A DNA stretch of 64,000 nucleotides from QHXN01 sp032162705. Lineage in GTDB: Bacteria > Acidobacteriota > Blastocatellia > Pyrinomonadales > Pyrinomonadaceae. The translations under genes and the position numbers were made by a program. Below are positions 37,831 through 46,247 of the stretch, piece by piece (positions within the stretch are counted from its first letter, which is position 1; every line of letters begins with the position of its first letter). The DNA is taken from positions 1 to 64,000 of the forward strand of contig JAVRON010000031.1 of the NCBI GenBank assembly GCA_032162705.1, read 5' to 3'. A model generated the notes under the pieces. That model was not told the origin of the DNA. It searched no databases and saw only the letters and a program-made list of their open reading frames with translations.

Positions 37831-38700
37831 ATGCCTGCAAACTTTACAGACCTGGTGGCGCTGATGTCGCGCCTGCGCTCGCCCGAGGGCTGCCCGTGGG
37901 ATCGCGTGCAGACCTATGCGACGCTCGCGCCGATGCTTCTCGAAGAGGCTTACGAGGCGTTCGAGGCCGTCGAGGAGGCACGCGAGGGCCGTCCCGAAAA
38001 CCTGCGCGAAGAGTTAGGCGACCTGCTCTTCCAGATAGTCTTCTACGCGCAGGTGGCGAGCGAGCGCGGCGAGTTTACGATTGAAGACGTGACGGATGCC
38101 ATCCACTCGAAGATGGTGCGACGCCACCCGCACGTCTTCGGCGACGTGGTGGTGCGCGACAACGAAGAGCTTCTGCGCAACTGGGAGACTTTGAAGGCCG
38201 AGGAGAAGCGCGCCGCTGGCAAGAACAGAGAGGACGGCGAGGCGTCGCTGCTCGAAGGCGTCTCGGCAAAAGCGCCCGCGCTGATGGAGGCGCACCAGTT
38301 GACGACCAAGGCCGCGCGCGTCGGCTTCGACTGGCAGTCGGTCGAAGACATCTTCGACAAGCTCCACGAAGAGATCGGCGAGCTGCGCGCCGCCATACGC
38401 GAGCGCGCCGAGGCGAGCGCTGAAGCTGAAGCCGCCGTGGAATCGCAAGCCGACGCTGACATGGAGGCCGCCGCGCAGCACGTCCGCGAAGAGGTCGGCG
38501 ACCTGCTCTTCGCCGTCACCAACATCGCGCGCCATCTCGAAGTCGAACCCGAGTCTGCGCTCAAGCTCACCAACCGCAAGTTCCGCCGCCGCTTCCAGTA
38601 CATCGAACGCGGCTTGCGCGAACGCGGACGCGCGTTGGGCGAAGCGACGATTGAAGAGATGGAGGAGCTTTGGCAGGAGGCGAAGGGCATAGGTAGTTAG
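37831..38700 (+). CDS. mazG: Nucleoside triphosphate pyrophosphohydrolase MazG
   Basis: 289 residues with two MazG modules. The first has LRSPEGCPWDRVQTYATLAPMLLEEAYEAFEAVEE and LREELGDLLFQIVFYAQVASERG. The second has DKLHEEIGELRAAI and VREEVGDLLFAVTNIARHLEVEPESALKLTNRKFRRRFQYIE. The EExxE and ExxD metal-binding residues are kept in both. It cleaves NTPs to NMPs, for example to clear damaged nucleotides. The inserted Ala/Glu-rich helix in the second module lengthens it slightly. It ends in a convergent terminator shared with the caspase-like gene. Confidence 0.96.
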   Translation: MPANFTDLVALMSRLRSPEGCPWDRVQTYATLAPMLLEEAYEAFEAVEEAREGRPENLREELGDLLFQIVFYAQVASERGEFTIEDVTDAIHSKMVRRHPHVFGDVVVRDNEELLRNWETLKAEEKRAAGKNREDGEASLLEGVSAKAPALMEAHQLTTKAARVGFDWQSVEDIFDKLHEEIGELRAAIRERAEASAEAEAAVESQADADMEAAAQHVREEVGDLLFAVTNIARHLEVEPESALKLTNRKFRRRFQYIERGLRERGRALGEATIEEMEELWQEAKGIGS

Positions 38701-38710
38701 AGCGGAACTA

Positions 38711-38742
38711 AAACAAAAACCGCCGGATCACCCAAGCCGGCG
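38711..38742 (-). terminator. Rho-independent terminator of the caspase-like gene
   Basis: CGCCGG (38721-38726) pairs with CCGGCG (38737-38742). On the minus strand the stem is followed by GGTTTTTGTTTTAG, a proper T-tract, 60 nt past the stop at 38802. Confidence 0.8.
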
Positions 38743-38801
38743 AGATTCGAGGACGGAGGAGCGGAGGTAATAAGCATTGAGGCAGTACGAACTGTCGTGC
38801 A

Positions 38802-40355
38802 TTACTTTTTCTTTTCAATCGAGGTAGCGACAAAAACCACCTGAATAAAATCTTGTCCTGCCGAAATTCGCTGTCGTCCAACTACTGTTGACCCAGTAAG
38901 TAGAATGAGATCGCCCTTCTTTAATTCAAAAATCAGATCGGCCTGTGTCTTATCAATAAAAACATGCGGAGGTATTGTGCCAAACGGCACATCCTCGCCA
39001 CCGGTCTGATCGGGTGAAGAGACTCTAAAGGCAACCTTTCCCTCGATGGCCTTTTTGGGAATTGCGCCAAAGATATAATTTTCCATTTGACCAGACGCGA
39101 CGAATCGCGCTAGCACTTTAATGACCTTTCCAGAATAGTCATCAGCAAAGGCAGTATTCATCACTTTTGTGAGAGGAATTGTGTCCGATGACTCTGAGGA
39201 GCTTGTAGTCGATGTACTTGTGTTAACTGGCGTTTTAGTCCCCGTTGCCTCCAACCGCCGTATGTTGTTCCGCGCTAACGGCGCAAATCGTCCCGTCGGG
39301 TAAGCTTTAAGGTATGCCTTGAAGTCTTCCACATCCGTGCTGTTCTTGATGCTCTCCCAGAAACTCAACTCGATGGCCGCTGCGTCCACGCGCGCGGGCG
39401 ACGCGGGCTTTGCGGGCGTCGGGTTCGCGCCCGCGGTGTTCTTCGGCGTCTTCAGTGTATTCGGCAGCGCGAAGACGAAGTCGCCTTTGTCGAGGTTGGG
39501 GTTGCGGATTTTGCCGTACTGCGGGTGCTGCGCGTTGCGGGAATAGTTGACGACCTTGTCTTGCAGGAACTCTCCGAGTTCCGTGCCCGTGACGTAGCCG
39601 TCGTGGTTCGAGTCGGCCTCGCCTTCGATGGCTTCGATGAATTGTTCGCGGAAGATGCTGTGGTCGGGCACTGTCTCGTCGGCGCTGCCGGAGGTGATGA
39701 ACTGGCGGACGGGGCGCGCGGTCTTGTAGCTGATGTTGTCGGGCACGGCGCGCGAGAGGGCGAAGAGCGCGCCGGAGAAGCAACTGTCGAAGAGGAAGAG
39801 CGCGTGCTTCGACTGGATGCGGCGGGCGTAGAGTTCCATCTGCTGCATGTCCATCGCCTTCGACATGAAGCCTGCGGGGTCGCGCGTCGGGTTCGGCGCG
39901 TCCACGGGCACGATGTAGCCCATCTCTTCGCCGTAGGATTGCTTGATCGTGTGGCCGTGCCCGGCGAAGTAGAAGAGCAGACGGTTCTCGACGTTGAGTC
40001 CGTAAGTATCAATGAACGTCTTGAAGGCTTTGTCGAGCTGTGCGGAGTCGGGATTTTCGACGACCGTGACCAGAAAGCCCTGTCGTTCGAGCGCGCGCGC
40101 GACCGCCTCGATGTCCTTCTTGACGCCCGGAAGCTTCGGCCATCCGCTCGCGTAGTCGCTGACGCCGATGACGAGCGCGTAGCTCCTGTCGTAAAGCTTT
40201 ATCTCCTTGCCGTCCTCCGTTCTGATGTTGACGATGTTGAGGCCGCGACTGTCCGTCTGCTGCGCGGATACGGAAGAGGCGTTCGGGAGTGCGAGGGCAC
40301 AGGCCGACACGGCGAGGATAAACGATGCCCTAAGGAGTTTCGACTTTGCTTTCAT
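38802..40355 (-). CDS. Secreted caspase-like (C14) protease with EF-hand and a foreign-looking C-terminal domain
   Basis: 517 residues with a signal peptide (1-32). The C14 domain has SYALVIGVSDYASGWPKLPGVKKDIEAV, catalytic His133 in FYFAGHGH and Cys192 in FDSCFSG. An EF-hand-like loop DSNHDGYVTGTELGEF lies at 248-263. SFWESIKNSTDVEDFKAYLKAYPTGRFAPLA at 331-361 is a repeat often seen in such proteins. After about residue 370 (near 39245) the DNA becomes clearly AT-richer and the domain (STSTTSSSESSDTIPLTKVM to the end) is of no family I know. This looks like a domain gained by recombination. It acts outside the cytoplasm; the substrate is unknown, and calcium control is possible. Confidence 0.88.
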   Translation of the reverse strand: MKAKSKLLRASFILAVSACALALPNASSVSAQQTDSRGLNIVNIRTEDGKEIKLYDRSYALVIGVSDYASGWPKLPGVKKDIEAVARALERQGFLVTVVENPDSAQLDKAFKTFIDTYGLNVENRLLFYFAGHGHTIKQSYGEEMGYIVPVDAPNPTRDPAGFMSKAMDMQQMELYARRIQSKHALFLFDSCFSGALFALSRAVPDNISYKTARPVRQFITSGSADETVPDHSIFREQFIEAIEGEADSNHDGYVTGTELGEFLQDKVVNYSRNAQHPQYGKIRNPNLDKGDFVFALPNTLKTPKNTAGANPTPAKPASPARVDAAAIELSFWESIKNSTDVEDFKAYLKAYPTGRFAPLARNNIRRLEATGTKTPVNTSTSTTSSSESSDTIPLTKVMNTAFADDYSGKVIKVLARFVASGQMENYIFGAIPKKAIEGKVAFRVSSPDQTGGEDVPFGTIPPHVFIDKTQADLIFELKKGDLILLTGSTVVGRQRISAGQDFIQVVFVATSIEKKK

Positions 40356-40440
40356 AATCCGCGTGCGGCGAAAGACGGGCTGCTGAGAACGCTAAGGAGA
40401 TGAAGGCAGCGGGCCAAGGGCTGCGGCGTGAAAGGTAAAT

Positions 40441-40475
40441 CCGAGCCTTCCGAAAAGTCAATGATAAAGGCTCGG
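40441..40475. other. 9-bp hairpin in the divergent promoter region
   Basis: CCGAGCCTT (40441-40449) and AAGGCTCGG (40467-40475) form a perfect stem with a 17-nt loop, between the caspase-like and zinc-ribbon genes. Confidence 0.5.
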
Positions 40476-40483
40476 GCGTGGCG

Positions 40484-40592
40484 GGTGACAAGTAAAATTC
40501 AAGCTGCTATCTTTTCATCTGCGGCTCCGCGCAAGCGTCGCCGCCTTTAGAAGTTCTACAACTCGTCACTTGTCACCTGTCACTCGTCACTG
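40484..40592. repeat. Heptad-repeat element, word TGTCACT
   Basis: The right arm (40561-40592) has CGTCACT, TGTCACC, TGTCACT and CGTCACT. The left side has only one clear inverse unit (GGGTGACAAGT), so the element looks decayed on that side. Confidence 0.75.
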
Positions 40593-40611
40593 CTTTCGAG
40601 GAGGCTCGCGC

Positions 40612-41325
40612 ATGAGCATGATTCAATTCGTCAACAATCACGACGACCTTTCAACCGACAAGGGTTATCAGTTCAAGTTCTATTGCGACAAGTGCGGCAA
40701 CGGATACATGTCGCGCTTCCAGCCGTCTCTGACGGGGACGGGCGGGTCGCTTCTGCGCGCGGCTGGCGATCTGTTCGGCGGGTGGCTTAGCTCAGCCGGC
40801 AACTCCGCATACGAGATTCAGCGCGCCGTCGGCGGGAAAGCGCACGACGAGGCTTTGCAGAAGGCGGTCGAGGAGGGCCGGACGCACTTTCACCAGTGCT
40901 CGCGCTGCGGCCGTTGGGTCTGCCCCGAAGTCTGCTGGAACGCTGCGGCAGGCCAGTGCGAAGGGTGCGCGCCCGACTACGGGGAAGAGCTTGCCTCTTC
41001 GCACGCGCAGGCTAAAGCCGAAGCCGCGCGCGAGCAACTCCAGGAGAAGGCTCGACAGACCGACTATGTCTCCGGCATCGACATGAGCGCAGGCGCGTCC
41101 GTCAAAGCCCCGACGCCCGCACAGCAGCAGCAGACTTCGGCCACGGTTGCGGCTGCCGCCAACTGTTCGGCGTGCGGCGTCGAAGTCGGCAAGGCCAAGT
41201 TCTGTCCTGAGTGCGGGGCGCCGACCGCCCCGCCGCGTCTGACCTGCACGGGCTGCGGCCACCAGCCGGAAGGAAGTCCGACGTTCTGTCCAGAGTGCGG
41301 CGGAAAGATGTCGGTCACGAGTTAG
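40612..41325 (+). CDS. Cytoplasmic zinc-ribbon protein
   Basis: Start ATG 40612 (MSMIQFVNNHDDLSTDKGYQ) has GGAGG 8 nt upstream; the frame extends further 5' without support. 237 residues. The first Cys pair is FYCDKCGNGY (about 21), then HQCSRCGRWVCPEVCW and GQCEGCAPDYGEE form a middle cluster. After an Ala/Gln-rich helix come two C-terminal zinc ribbons: CSACGVEVGKAKFCPECG and CTGCGHQPEGSPTFCPECG. A Gly-rich segment (LLRAAGDLFGGWLSSAG) sits between. The family is found with unknown function. It is divergent from the caspase-like gene. Confidence 0.85.
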   Translation: MSMIQFVNNHDDLSTDKGYQFKFYCDKCGNGYMSRFQPSLTGTGGSLLRAAGDLFGGWLSSAGNSAYEIQRAVGGKAHDEALQKAVEEGRTHFHQCSRCGRWVCPEVCWNAAAGQCEGCAPDYGEELASSHAQAKAEAAREQLQEKARQTDYVSGIDMSAGASVKAPTPAQQQQTSATVAAAANCSACGVEVGKAKFCPECGAPTAPPRLTCTGCGHQPEGSPTFCPECGGKMSVTS

Positions 41326-41357
41326 AGCGCTTTTAACTTGCGTCTAATGAGAGACCA

Positions 41358-41454
41358 GTTCACCGCAGAGGCGCGGAGTTCGCCGAGACTCGCAGAGAGT
41401 TGAATTATTCTCTGCGCCCCCTCCGCGTCCTCAGCGCCTCTGCGGTAAATCGCA
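41358..41454. repeat. Inverted repeat element, CCGCAGAGGCGC family
   Basis: GTTCACCGCAGAGGCGCGGA left and GCGCCTCTGCGGTAAA right, in the convergent gap between the zinc-ribbon gene and the small gene at 41491. Confidence 0.9.
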
Positions 41455-41490
41455 TCGTGCTCGGCTCTCAAGTGAAAATTATAAAGCTCC

Positions 41491-41736
41491 TCAATTCAAC
41501 TCCGCGATCTCGCGTTCGAGCGCGAGGAGCGTCCGCTTGAGCATCGCGCGGTGCGCGACGTTTGTGGCTCGTTCTAACCGGTCGAGCGTGCGTGTGCGAG
41601 AGAGCGTGAGCGAGGCGAGTCGTTCGAGGCGCGCGCGCTCTTCGGGGGAAGTCGGTTGAGAGTCGCGCTGTTCGGACTCGCGTACGCTCTCCTCCTGTTG
41701 CGACTCGACGGACTTGCTCTCCCATCCACGCGCCAA
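41491..41736 (-). CDS. Small charged helical protein, hypothetical
   Basis: The product starting at TTG 41736 is about 81 residues: LARGWESKSVESQQEESVRE leads into ERARLERLASLTLSRTRTLDRLERATNVAHRAMLKRTLLALEREIAEL, a regular amphipathic helix pattern. AAAGG precedes this TTG. A longer frame to 41811 would begin inside the hairpin 41766-41802, so I prefer the shorter form. The family is not recognised with certainty. It lies downstream of the M48 protease gene on the same strand. Confidence 0.55.
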   Translation of the reverse strand: MARGWESKSVESQQEESVRESEQRDSQPTSPEERARLERLASLTLSRTRTLDRLERATNVAHRAMLKRTLLALEREIAELN

Positions 41737-41765
41737 CGCCTTTATCCTTTCGTCCAAATGTACAA

Positions 41766-41803
41766 GCGGGCGGCCCGTCCTTCTCAGCACGAGCCGCCCG
41801 CTT
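41766..41803 (-). terminator. Terminator hairpin after the M48 protease gene
   Basis: On the minus strand AGCGGGCGGC... pairs with GCCGCCCGCT over a short AGAAGGA-containing loop, then TTGTACATTT. It lies 30-70 nt after the M48 stop. Confidence 0.6.
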
Positions 41804-41835
41804 TCGATCAAAGCCGCCTACGAGGCACGCGCCTT

Positions 41836-43320
41836 CTAGTAGCGGCCGTTGAGTTGCAGCGAGCGCATGATGTCGTTGAACGTTCGCTGGTAGGTCGGGT
41901 ACTCGTTCTGCGGCGAGACGGCGGCCATGTAGAAGACCTGCCCGTTGCCGAGCGGCGTCACGACGATGGTCACGCGCTCGTTCTGCCCCGTGATGGGCGA
42001 GCGGCCCGCGAGCGTCGTGGCGAGCGCGGCGCGTCCGTCAACGGTCGTGCGCTGTGAGCCGCCCGCCTGACGCAGATAGTTGTTCGACTGCGTAAGCCCC
42101 TGCACTACTTCCTGCGCGGCGCTCTGAAGGTCGTTGTAATTCGACTGCACGACGCTGAACATCACTCCGTGCGTGATGCCCTGCGAGCCGTATGCACCCT
42201 CGGGCGCGTAAGAGACAGAGGTCTGGTCGCCGCCCAACGCGCGCCAGTTCTGCGGGATGGCAACGCTGAAGATGTTCGTGCGCTGCGTCTGGTAGCGCGT
42301 CGAAGGATAGGCGACGCGCTCGCCGCGCGCGTAGTCGCCGTTGTTGCCCTGGTCGGGATACTGCTGTCCGCCCTGGTTAGGGTAGTTGCCGCCCTGGCTC
42401 GGGTAGTTGCCGCCCTGATTAGGATTGCGCTGGCCGGAGCGCGCGATCTCTTCCATCGTGCGCGCCTGCGGGTAGCCACGCAGACGTGCCTGCACGTCGC
42501 GGAACGAGCGCGAGTCCTGCCTCGCGTCAGGGTTGACGCGCAGCATCGCCGCCTCCTGCATGATGTACTGATAGCGGTTGCCGGGGTTCGGGTGGCTCGA
42601 AAGCCACTCGGGGCCGCCGCCGCTGCCGCCCTGCTGCTCGATCTTCTGGAACATCTTTGCGAGGTCACGCGGGTCGTATCCGGCGCGCGCCATGATGTGC
42701 GATCCGAGGATGTCGGCCTGCTTCTCGTAGCCGCGGCTGTACTTGAGCGCGCCCGCGCCGAAGCCGACCTGCGAGCCTGCGGCGACGACCTGTCCGATGC
42801 CGCCGCCGATGACCGCGCCGAGAATCTGTCCGGCGATTGAGCCGTACTGATACTTCTGCGTCTCTGTGGCCTGTGCGGTGGCGTGACGGAGTGCGACGTG
42901 GCTCATCTCGTGCGCCATGACGCCCGCCATCATGCCTTCCGTGTCCGCCGCTTCGATCATGCCGCGGTTGACGAACATCGGGCCGCCGGGCAGCGCGAAC
43001 GCGTTGATGTCGCGCGCGTCAACCACGTCGAACGAGTAGCGGAACTCCGGGTGCTGGTACTCCGGCGGGATGGCTGCGGCGAGCCGCTGGCCGACCGAGT
43101 TGACGTACTCGCTGACATAGCTGTCGCGCAGTATCGGCATCTGTTGATAGACCTGCTGCGCGGCCTGCTGGCCCGCCTGCACGTCGTCGCTGATCTTGTA
43201 CTTGTTCCTCGGCGCGGTGATCTGCGTCTGCCCGAGCGCCGCGAGCGGCATGACCGACAGCATGATTGCCAGCAGCAACGCCGACACGCCGTACGACTTG
43301 TTTCTTCCGATAGTCATCAT
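41836..43320 (-). CDS. Secreted M48-family zinc metalloprotease
   Basis: GGAGGG lies 7 nt before the first ATG. Signal peptide 1-31. The M48 domain has NAFALPGGPMFVNRGMIEAADTEGMMAGVMAHEMSHVALRH (HExxH at about 137-141) and the third ligand in YEKQADILGSHIMARAGYDP. A glycine-zipper stretch (AGQILGAVIGGGIGQVVAAG) follows the active site. Near residue 310 is a tandem QGGNYPNQGGNYPSQGG-type repeat. The C-terminal ~150 residues hold an additional globular domain. It resembles BepA-like periplasmic proteases that act in outer-membrane protein quality control, but has a different tail. Confidence 0.92.
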   Translation of the reverse strand: MMTIGRNKSYGVSALLLAIMLSVMPLAALGQTQITAPRNKYKISDDVQAGQQAAQQVYQQMPILRDSYVSEYVNSVGQRLAAAIPPEYQHPEFRYSFDVVDARDINAFALPGGPMFVNRGMIEAADTEGMMAGVMAHEMSHVALRHATAQATETQKYQYGSIAGQILGAVIGGGIGQVVAAGSQVGFGAGALKYSRGYEKQADILGSHIMARAGYDPRDLAKMFQKIEQQGGSGGGPEWLSSHPNPGNRYQYIMQEAAMLRVNPDARQDSRSFRDVQARLRGYPQARTMEEIARSGQRNPNQGGNYPSQGGNYPNQGGQQYPDQGNNGDYARGERVAYPSTRYQTQRTNIFSVAIPQNWRALGGDQTSVSYAPEGAYGSQGITHGVMFSVVQSNYNDLQSAAQEVVQGLTQSNNYLRQAGGSQRTTVDGRAALATTLAGRSPITGQNERVTIVVTPLGNGQVFYMAAVSPQNEYPTYQRTFNDIMRSLQLNGRY

Positions 43321-43374
43321 CTTAATTCCCTCCGCGGTTCGCGCTCTCGTGAAAGTCGCGACCGAGAATCATTA

Positions 43375-43433
43375 TGCAAAAAGTACGAGCGGCACTGCCC
43401 TCCGATTTGTGAGCCAGAGGGCGTGCCGCTCGT
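43375..43433 (-). terminator. Strong terminator downstream of the DUF885-PrcB gene
   Basis: ACGAGCGGCAC-GCCCTC pairs with GAGGGC-GTGCCGCTCGT (43385-43433), a stem of about 17 bp with one bulge. On the minus strand it is followed by ACTTTTTGC. Confidence 0.8.
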
Positions 43434-43558
43434 TTCGGCAAAACTTTTCAGTCCCTCTAAACACTCGCTGTCAAAAGCCACATGCGCGTGGCGCTTCGAG
43501 GAGTGGGAGAGAAGCTCAAACTTTTTCGTCCGTCGCGCACCGCACACTATGTGCGAGC

Positions 43559-43606
43559 CATGCGCCGACTCTACTTTACATGCGCTGATTAACATGCGCC
43601 GACTCT
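43559..43606. promoter_or_regulatory. Triple CATGCGC direct repeat upstream of the M48 gene
   Basis: CATGCGCCGACTCT at 43559 and 43593, and CATGCGCT at 43579, form a regularly spaced set. It could be an operator; no known regulator matches. The rest of 43434-43653 shows no gene. Confidence 0.3.
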
Positions 43607-43653
43607 TTTTAGATGAGCCGCGCGGGACTATTCGTTCGCCCTGTGCAGACCCG

Positions 43654-45951
43654 TCAGCGCCTTCCCCTGCGCCTCCTCGCGCGCGGGACGGGTCTCACGT
43701 TTTTGTTGCGTTCCTGTGGCGGCGCTTCTGTCCTGCTGCCCTCGTCCGCGAAACGCACACTCGCGCCACTCGGCGGGCGCGGAATCGAGACCGCCACGAA
43801 AGGCGACGTGATGACCTGCGTTGTAAGACTTCCGGACGCCGGACGCCGCTCGTTGAGACTTACTGCAAGCACAGTGCCAAGTCGCTTGATGGCCGAGATT
43901 TCGACGCTGTAGCCGCCCGTATGTTGCTGCCCCTGGTACGCGACGACTACGGCGCGCGTATCGAAGCTGACATCGGGCAGAGGTCTCCCCGCGCCTATCG
44001 TCTCCCAGGCGCGACGCCAGCCCGCTTCGTCCGTTATCAATTCGACCGCGCGCCCGCCCTCTCGCTCGCTCATCGTGCCCGTCGCGAGCAGAGAGAACTC
44101 GACGGGCTTCGCTTCTTCCGCTGCTGTCTGAGCGCCTGCCGCCGTGCCGCCGCCACGCAAGCCCTCGTCGCCGAGCATCGCCATGCGCAGGATTTTGATC
44201 GGCGGCATCCCGTAGCTCAGGAGACGGTCGTGGAAGTCGCCGATGCGGAACGAGTCGCCGAGTTGTTTGCGCCACTCGTCGCGGAGTTTGAGTATCTCCA
44301 TCTTGCCGAGCGTGTAGACGAGATAGGTCGGGTCGAGCGTGCCGCGTCGCGCCTCGCGCTCAGCGTTCGTGCGCGCCTGGAAGCCCTCGCGCATAAAGAA
44401 CTCGACCGCCTCGTCGTAGCTCATACCCAACGTGTGCATCCGTATGCCGACGACGTAGCGGCACAGACCGAGGAGCGCACGGTCAAGCTGCGCCAGACGC
44501 AGCTTCGGATTGTTACCGCCAAAACCCTCGTCGAGCATCATCTGTTCGCAGTAGTGCGCCCACCCCTCGACGAAGCTCGCCGAGCCGAGCGCCGCACGCA
44601 CGCGCGAGGGCGTCTGCCGCGCCTTCAGAAGTTGATAGTAATGGCCTGGGTACGTCTCATGTATGGAGGTGATCGTCAGCCCGTAGCGATTGTAGTGGCT
44701 GAGATGTTCCTCCTGCTGCTGCGGCGTCCAGGCAGGGTCGGGCGGCGTGACGTAGTAGTAGCCTTCGGTCGCGACGCGCTCGAACGGGCCCGGTGCGTCG
44801 GTCGAGGCGAACGTGAAGGCGCGCGCGTATTCGGGCGTCTCCGCGACCGTCAGGTTCTCGCGCGCGGGCGGCGTCATGATCTCTTCGGAGCGGACGAAGG
44901 CACGTATGCGGTCAAGCTCCGCGCGCGTCTCGCCGACGAGGCCGTCAGCCGCCGGGTGCTCGCGTTCGAGCAGTTGGAGCGCCGCGCGCACGCCGCGACC
45001 CGGCGCGACCGTCTCGGCCACATCGCGCATCTGGTCTTGCATCTCGCGCAACTGCCGCTCGCCCTCATGCAGCAGAGCGGGCAGCGGCGTGTCCACCATC
45101 TCTTCGTAGAGAAGCTTCCTGCGGAAGTTCTCCGCGCCGAGCGCGAAGTCGCCGTTCGAGCGTGGGAGCAGATCGCGCTCCAACCACTCGTGGAAACCGC
45201 GCAGCGCCGTCGCCGCCTGTTCGTTAGCCTCGTGGAACTCTGCGCGACGCGCGGCGTTAAGCCCACTCCCGCCCGCGCGCTCGAACATCTGCGGTACGAC
45301 CCGCTCGAAGAAGGCGACGCTTCCCGCGACCTGCGCGATGGCCGTCTCGGTATAGAGACGCGGCGGGTTGTCGAGGTTCGCGCGTGCCTCCGCCAACAAA
45401 CGCGTAATCTGTCGCTCGCGCGCGAGAATCGCGGGCAGGCGCTGCTCGACGGGCGAGTAGGCGCGCTTCAGAATGTTGTCCACAGAGGACGAGACGAGCC
45501 GGTTATAAAGGTTCGGGTCGCGCCGCCACATCCTGATGTCTTCGAGTTCGAGGAGTTGTGCGCGCGCATGTGACTGAAGCACGAGATAGTCGTAGCGCGC
45601 CTCTGGCGACAGACGCCACTCGGGGACGCGCGCCAACTCGGCCAGCACGCCGTGCAGGCGTTTCACTTCGCGCGCGACCGCGCCCGCGTCGCGCTCTTCG
45701 AGCTGCGAGTCGAGTTCGTGCAGCCCGGCGGACGTGGCCTCCGAAGGGTTGAACGCGTAATAGCCGCGCAGGTACGCGTTGCCTATCTCTGTGACGCGTG
45801 CGTCGTAGAGCCGGTTGACGCCCGACGTGGCGCGCTCAGGGATGCGGGGCGCGGGACGGCGGCGTCGCTGCGGGGCAGCGGCGGCGTCACACGGCCAGAG
45901 CGACGCGCAGACAACGAGCGCGAGGAGAGACGCTGGAAGCTTCCTTCTCAT
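43654..45951 (-). CDS. DUF885 peptidase-like protein fused to a C-terminal PrcB-like domain
   Basis: The start is set at ATG 45951 (MRRKLPASLLALVVCASLWP), a good signal peptide; an ATG at 45978 is in frame. The DUF885 domain covers about residues 40-580, with the metal motif ITSIHETYPGHYYQ (HExxxGH) and FVEGWAHYCEQMMLDEGF, typical of this family of zinc carboxypeptidase-like proteins. After a short linker, the final ~150 residues (EFSLLATGTMSEREGGRAVELITD, FDTRAVVVAYQGQQHTGGYSVEI) look like the PrcB C-terminal domain. A basic tail (RPVPRARRRRGRR) ends the protein. The fusion suggests a secreted peptidase carrying its own protein-interaction module. Confidence 0.88.
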   Translation of the reverse strand: MRRKLPASLLALVVCASLWPCDAAAAPQRRRRPAPRIPERATSGVNRLYDARVTEIGNAYLRGYYAFNPSEATSAGLHELDSQLEERDAGAVAREVKRLHGVLAELARVPEWRLSPEARYDYLVLQSHARAQLLELEDIRMWRRDPNLYNRLVSSSVDNILKRAYSPVEQRLPAILARERQITRLLAEARANLDNPPRLYTETAIAQVAGSVAFFERVVPQMFERAGGSGLNAARRAEFHEANEQAATALRGFHEWLERDLLPRSNGDFALGAENFRRKLLYEEMVDTPLPALLHEGERQLREMQDQMRDVAETVAPGRGVRAALQLLEREHPAADGLVGETRAELDRIRAFVRSEEIMTPPARENLTVAETPEYARAFTFASTDAPGPFERVATEGYYYVTPPDPAWTPQQQEEHLSHYNRYGLTITSIHETYPGHYYQLLKARQTPSRVRAALGSASFVEGWAHYCEQMMLDEGFGGNNPKLRLAQLDRALLGLCRYVVGIRMHTLGMSYDEAVEFFMREGFQARTNAEREARRGTLDPTYLVYTLGKMEILKLRDEWRKQLGDSFRIGDFHDRLLSYGMPPIKILRMAMLGDEGLRGGGTAAGAQTAAEEAKPVEFSLLATGTMSEREGGRAVELITDEAGWRRAWETIGAGRPLPDVSFDTRAVVVAYQGQQHTGGYSVEISAIKRLGTVLAVSLNERRPASGSLTTQVITSPFVAVSIPRPPSGASVRFADEGSRTEAPPQERNKNVRPVPRARRRRGRR

Positions 45952-46051
45952 GAAGCTGAAACAACCTCGGAAGTGCATTGACTGAAAAGTTGATCGCCTG
46001 AAGAAATGGAGACGAAGACCGACGGCGAGATTAGCATAAAAAATCGGTGGA

Positions 46052-46246
46052 TAGTAGACAGTAGTCAGTAGTCAGTAGTCAGTAGTCAATAGTTGGCAGT
46101 CAGTAGTTGGCAGTCGGCAGTCGGCAGTTGGCAGTCGGTAGGCAATAGAAGAACAATGCCATCGCTTCGGCGACTACGGCATGTTGCCAGCCAAGTCTCA
46201 GAGACGCGAGACAAAAAACTACTGTCTACTGTCTACTGTCTACTTC
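46052..46246. repeat. Long inverted heptad-repeat element, CAGTAGT family
   Basis: Left arm 46052-46148 begins with CAGTAGT copies and drifts into CAGTCGG / CAGTTGG copies. The right arm is 46219-46246. It is the longest element and shows stepwise change of the word along one arm. Confidence 0.9.
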
Positions 46247-46247
46247 T

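Noticed and set aside
40779..40812. tRNA-like GTGGCTTAGCTCAGCCGGCA string
   Set aside because: It resembles a D-arm only. There is no anticodon arm or GGTTCGA T-arm at the right spacing, and it lies inside the zinc-ribbon gene.
41468..41725. 85-codon minus-strand frame overlapping the small helical protein
   Set aside because: Composition (Arg/Thr/His-rich, no helix pattern) is that of a shadow frame; the alternative frame 41491-41736 has a regular helical pattern.
42883..45573. 896-codon plus-strand open frame
   Set aside because: It lies antisense to the M48 and DUF885-PrcB genes, is rich in Arg/Ala/His without domains, and spans their intergenic terminator. It is a by-product of GC-rich codon use on the other strand.
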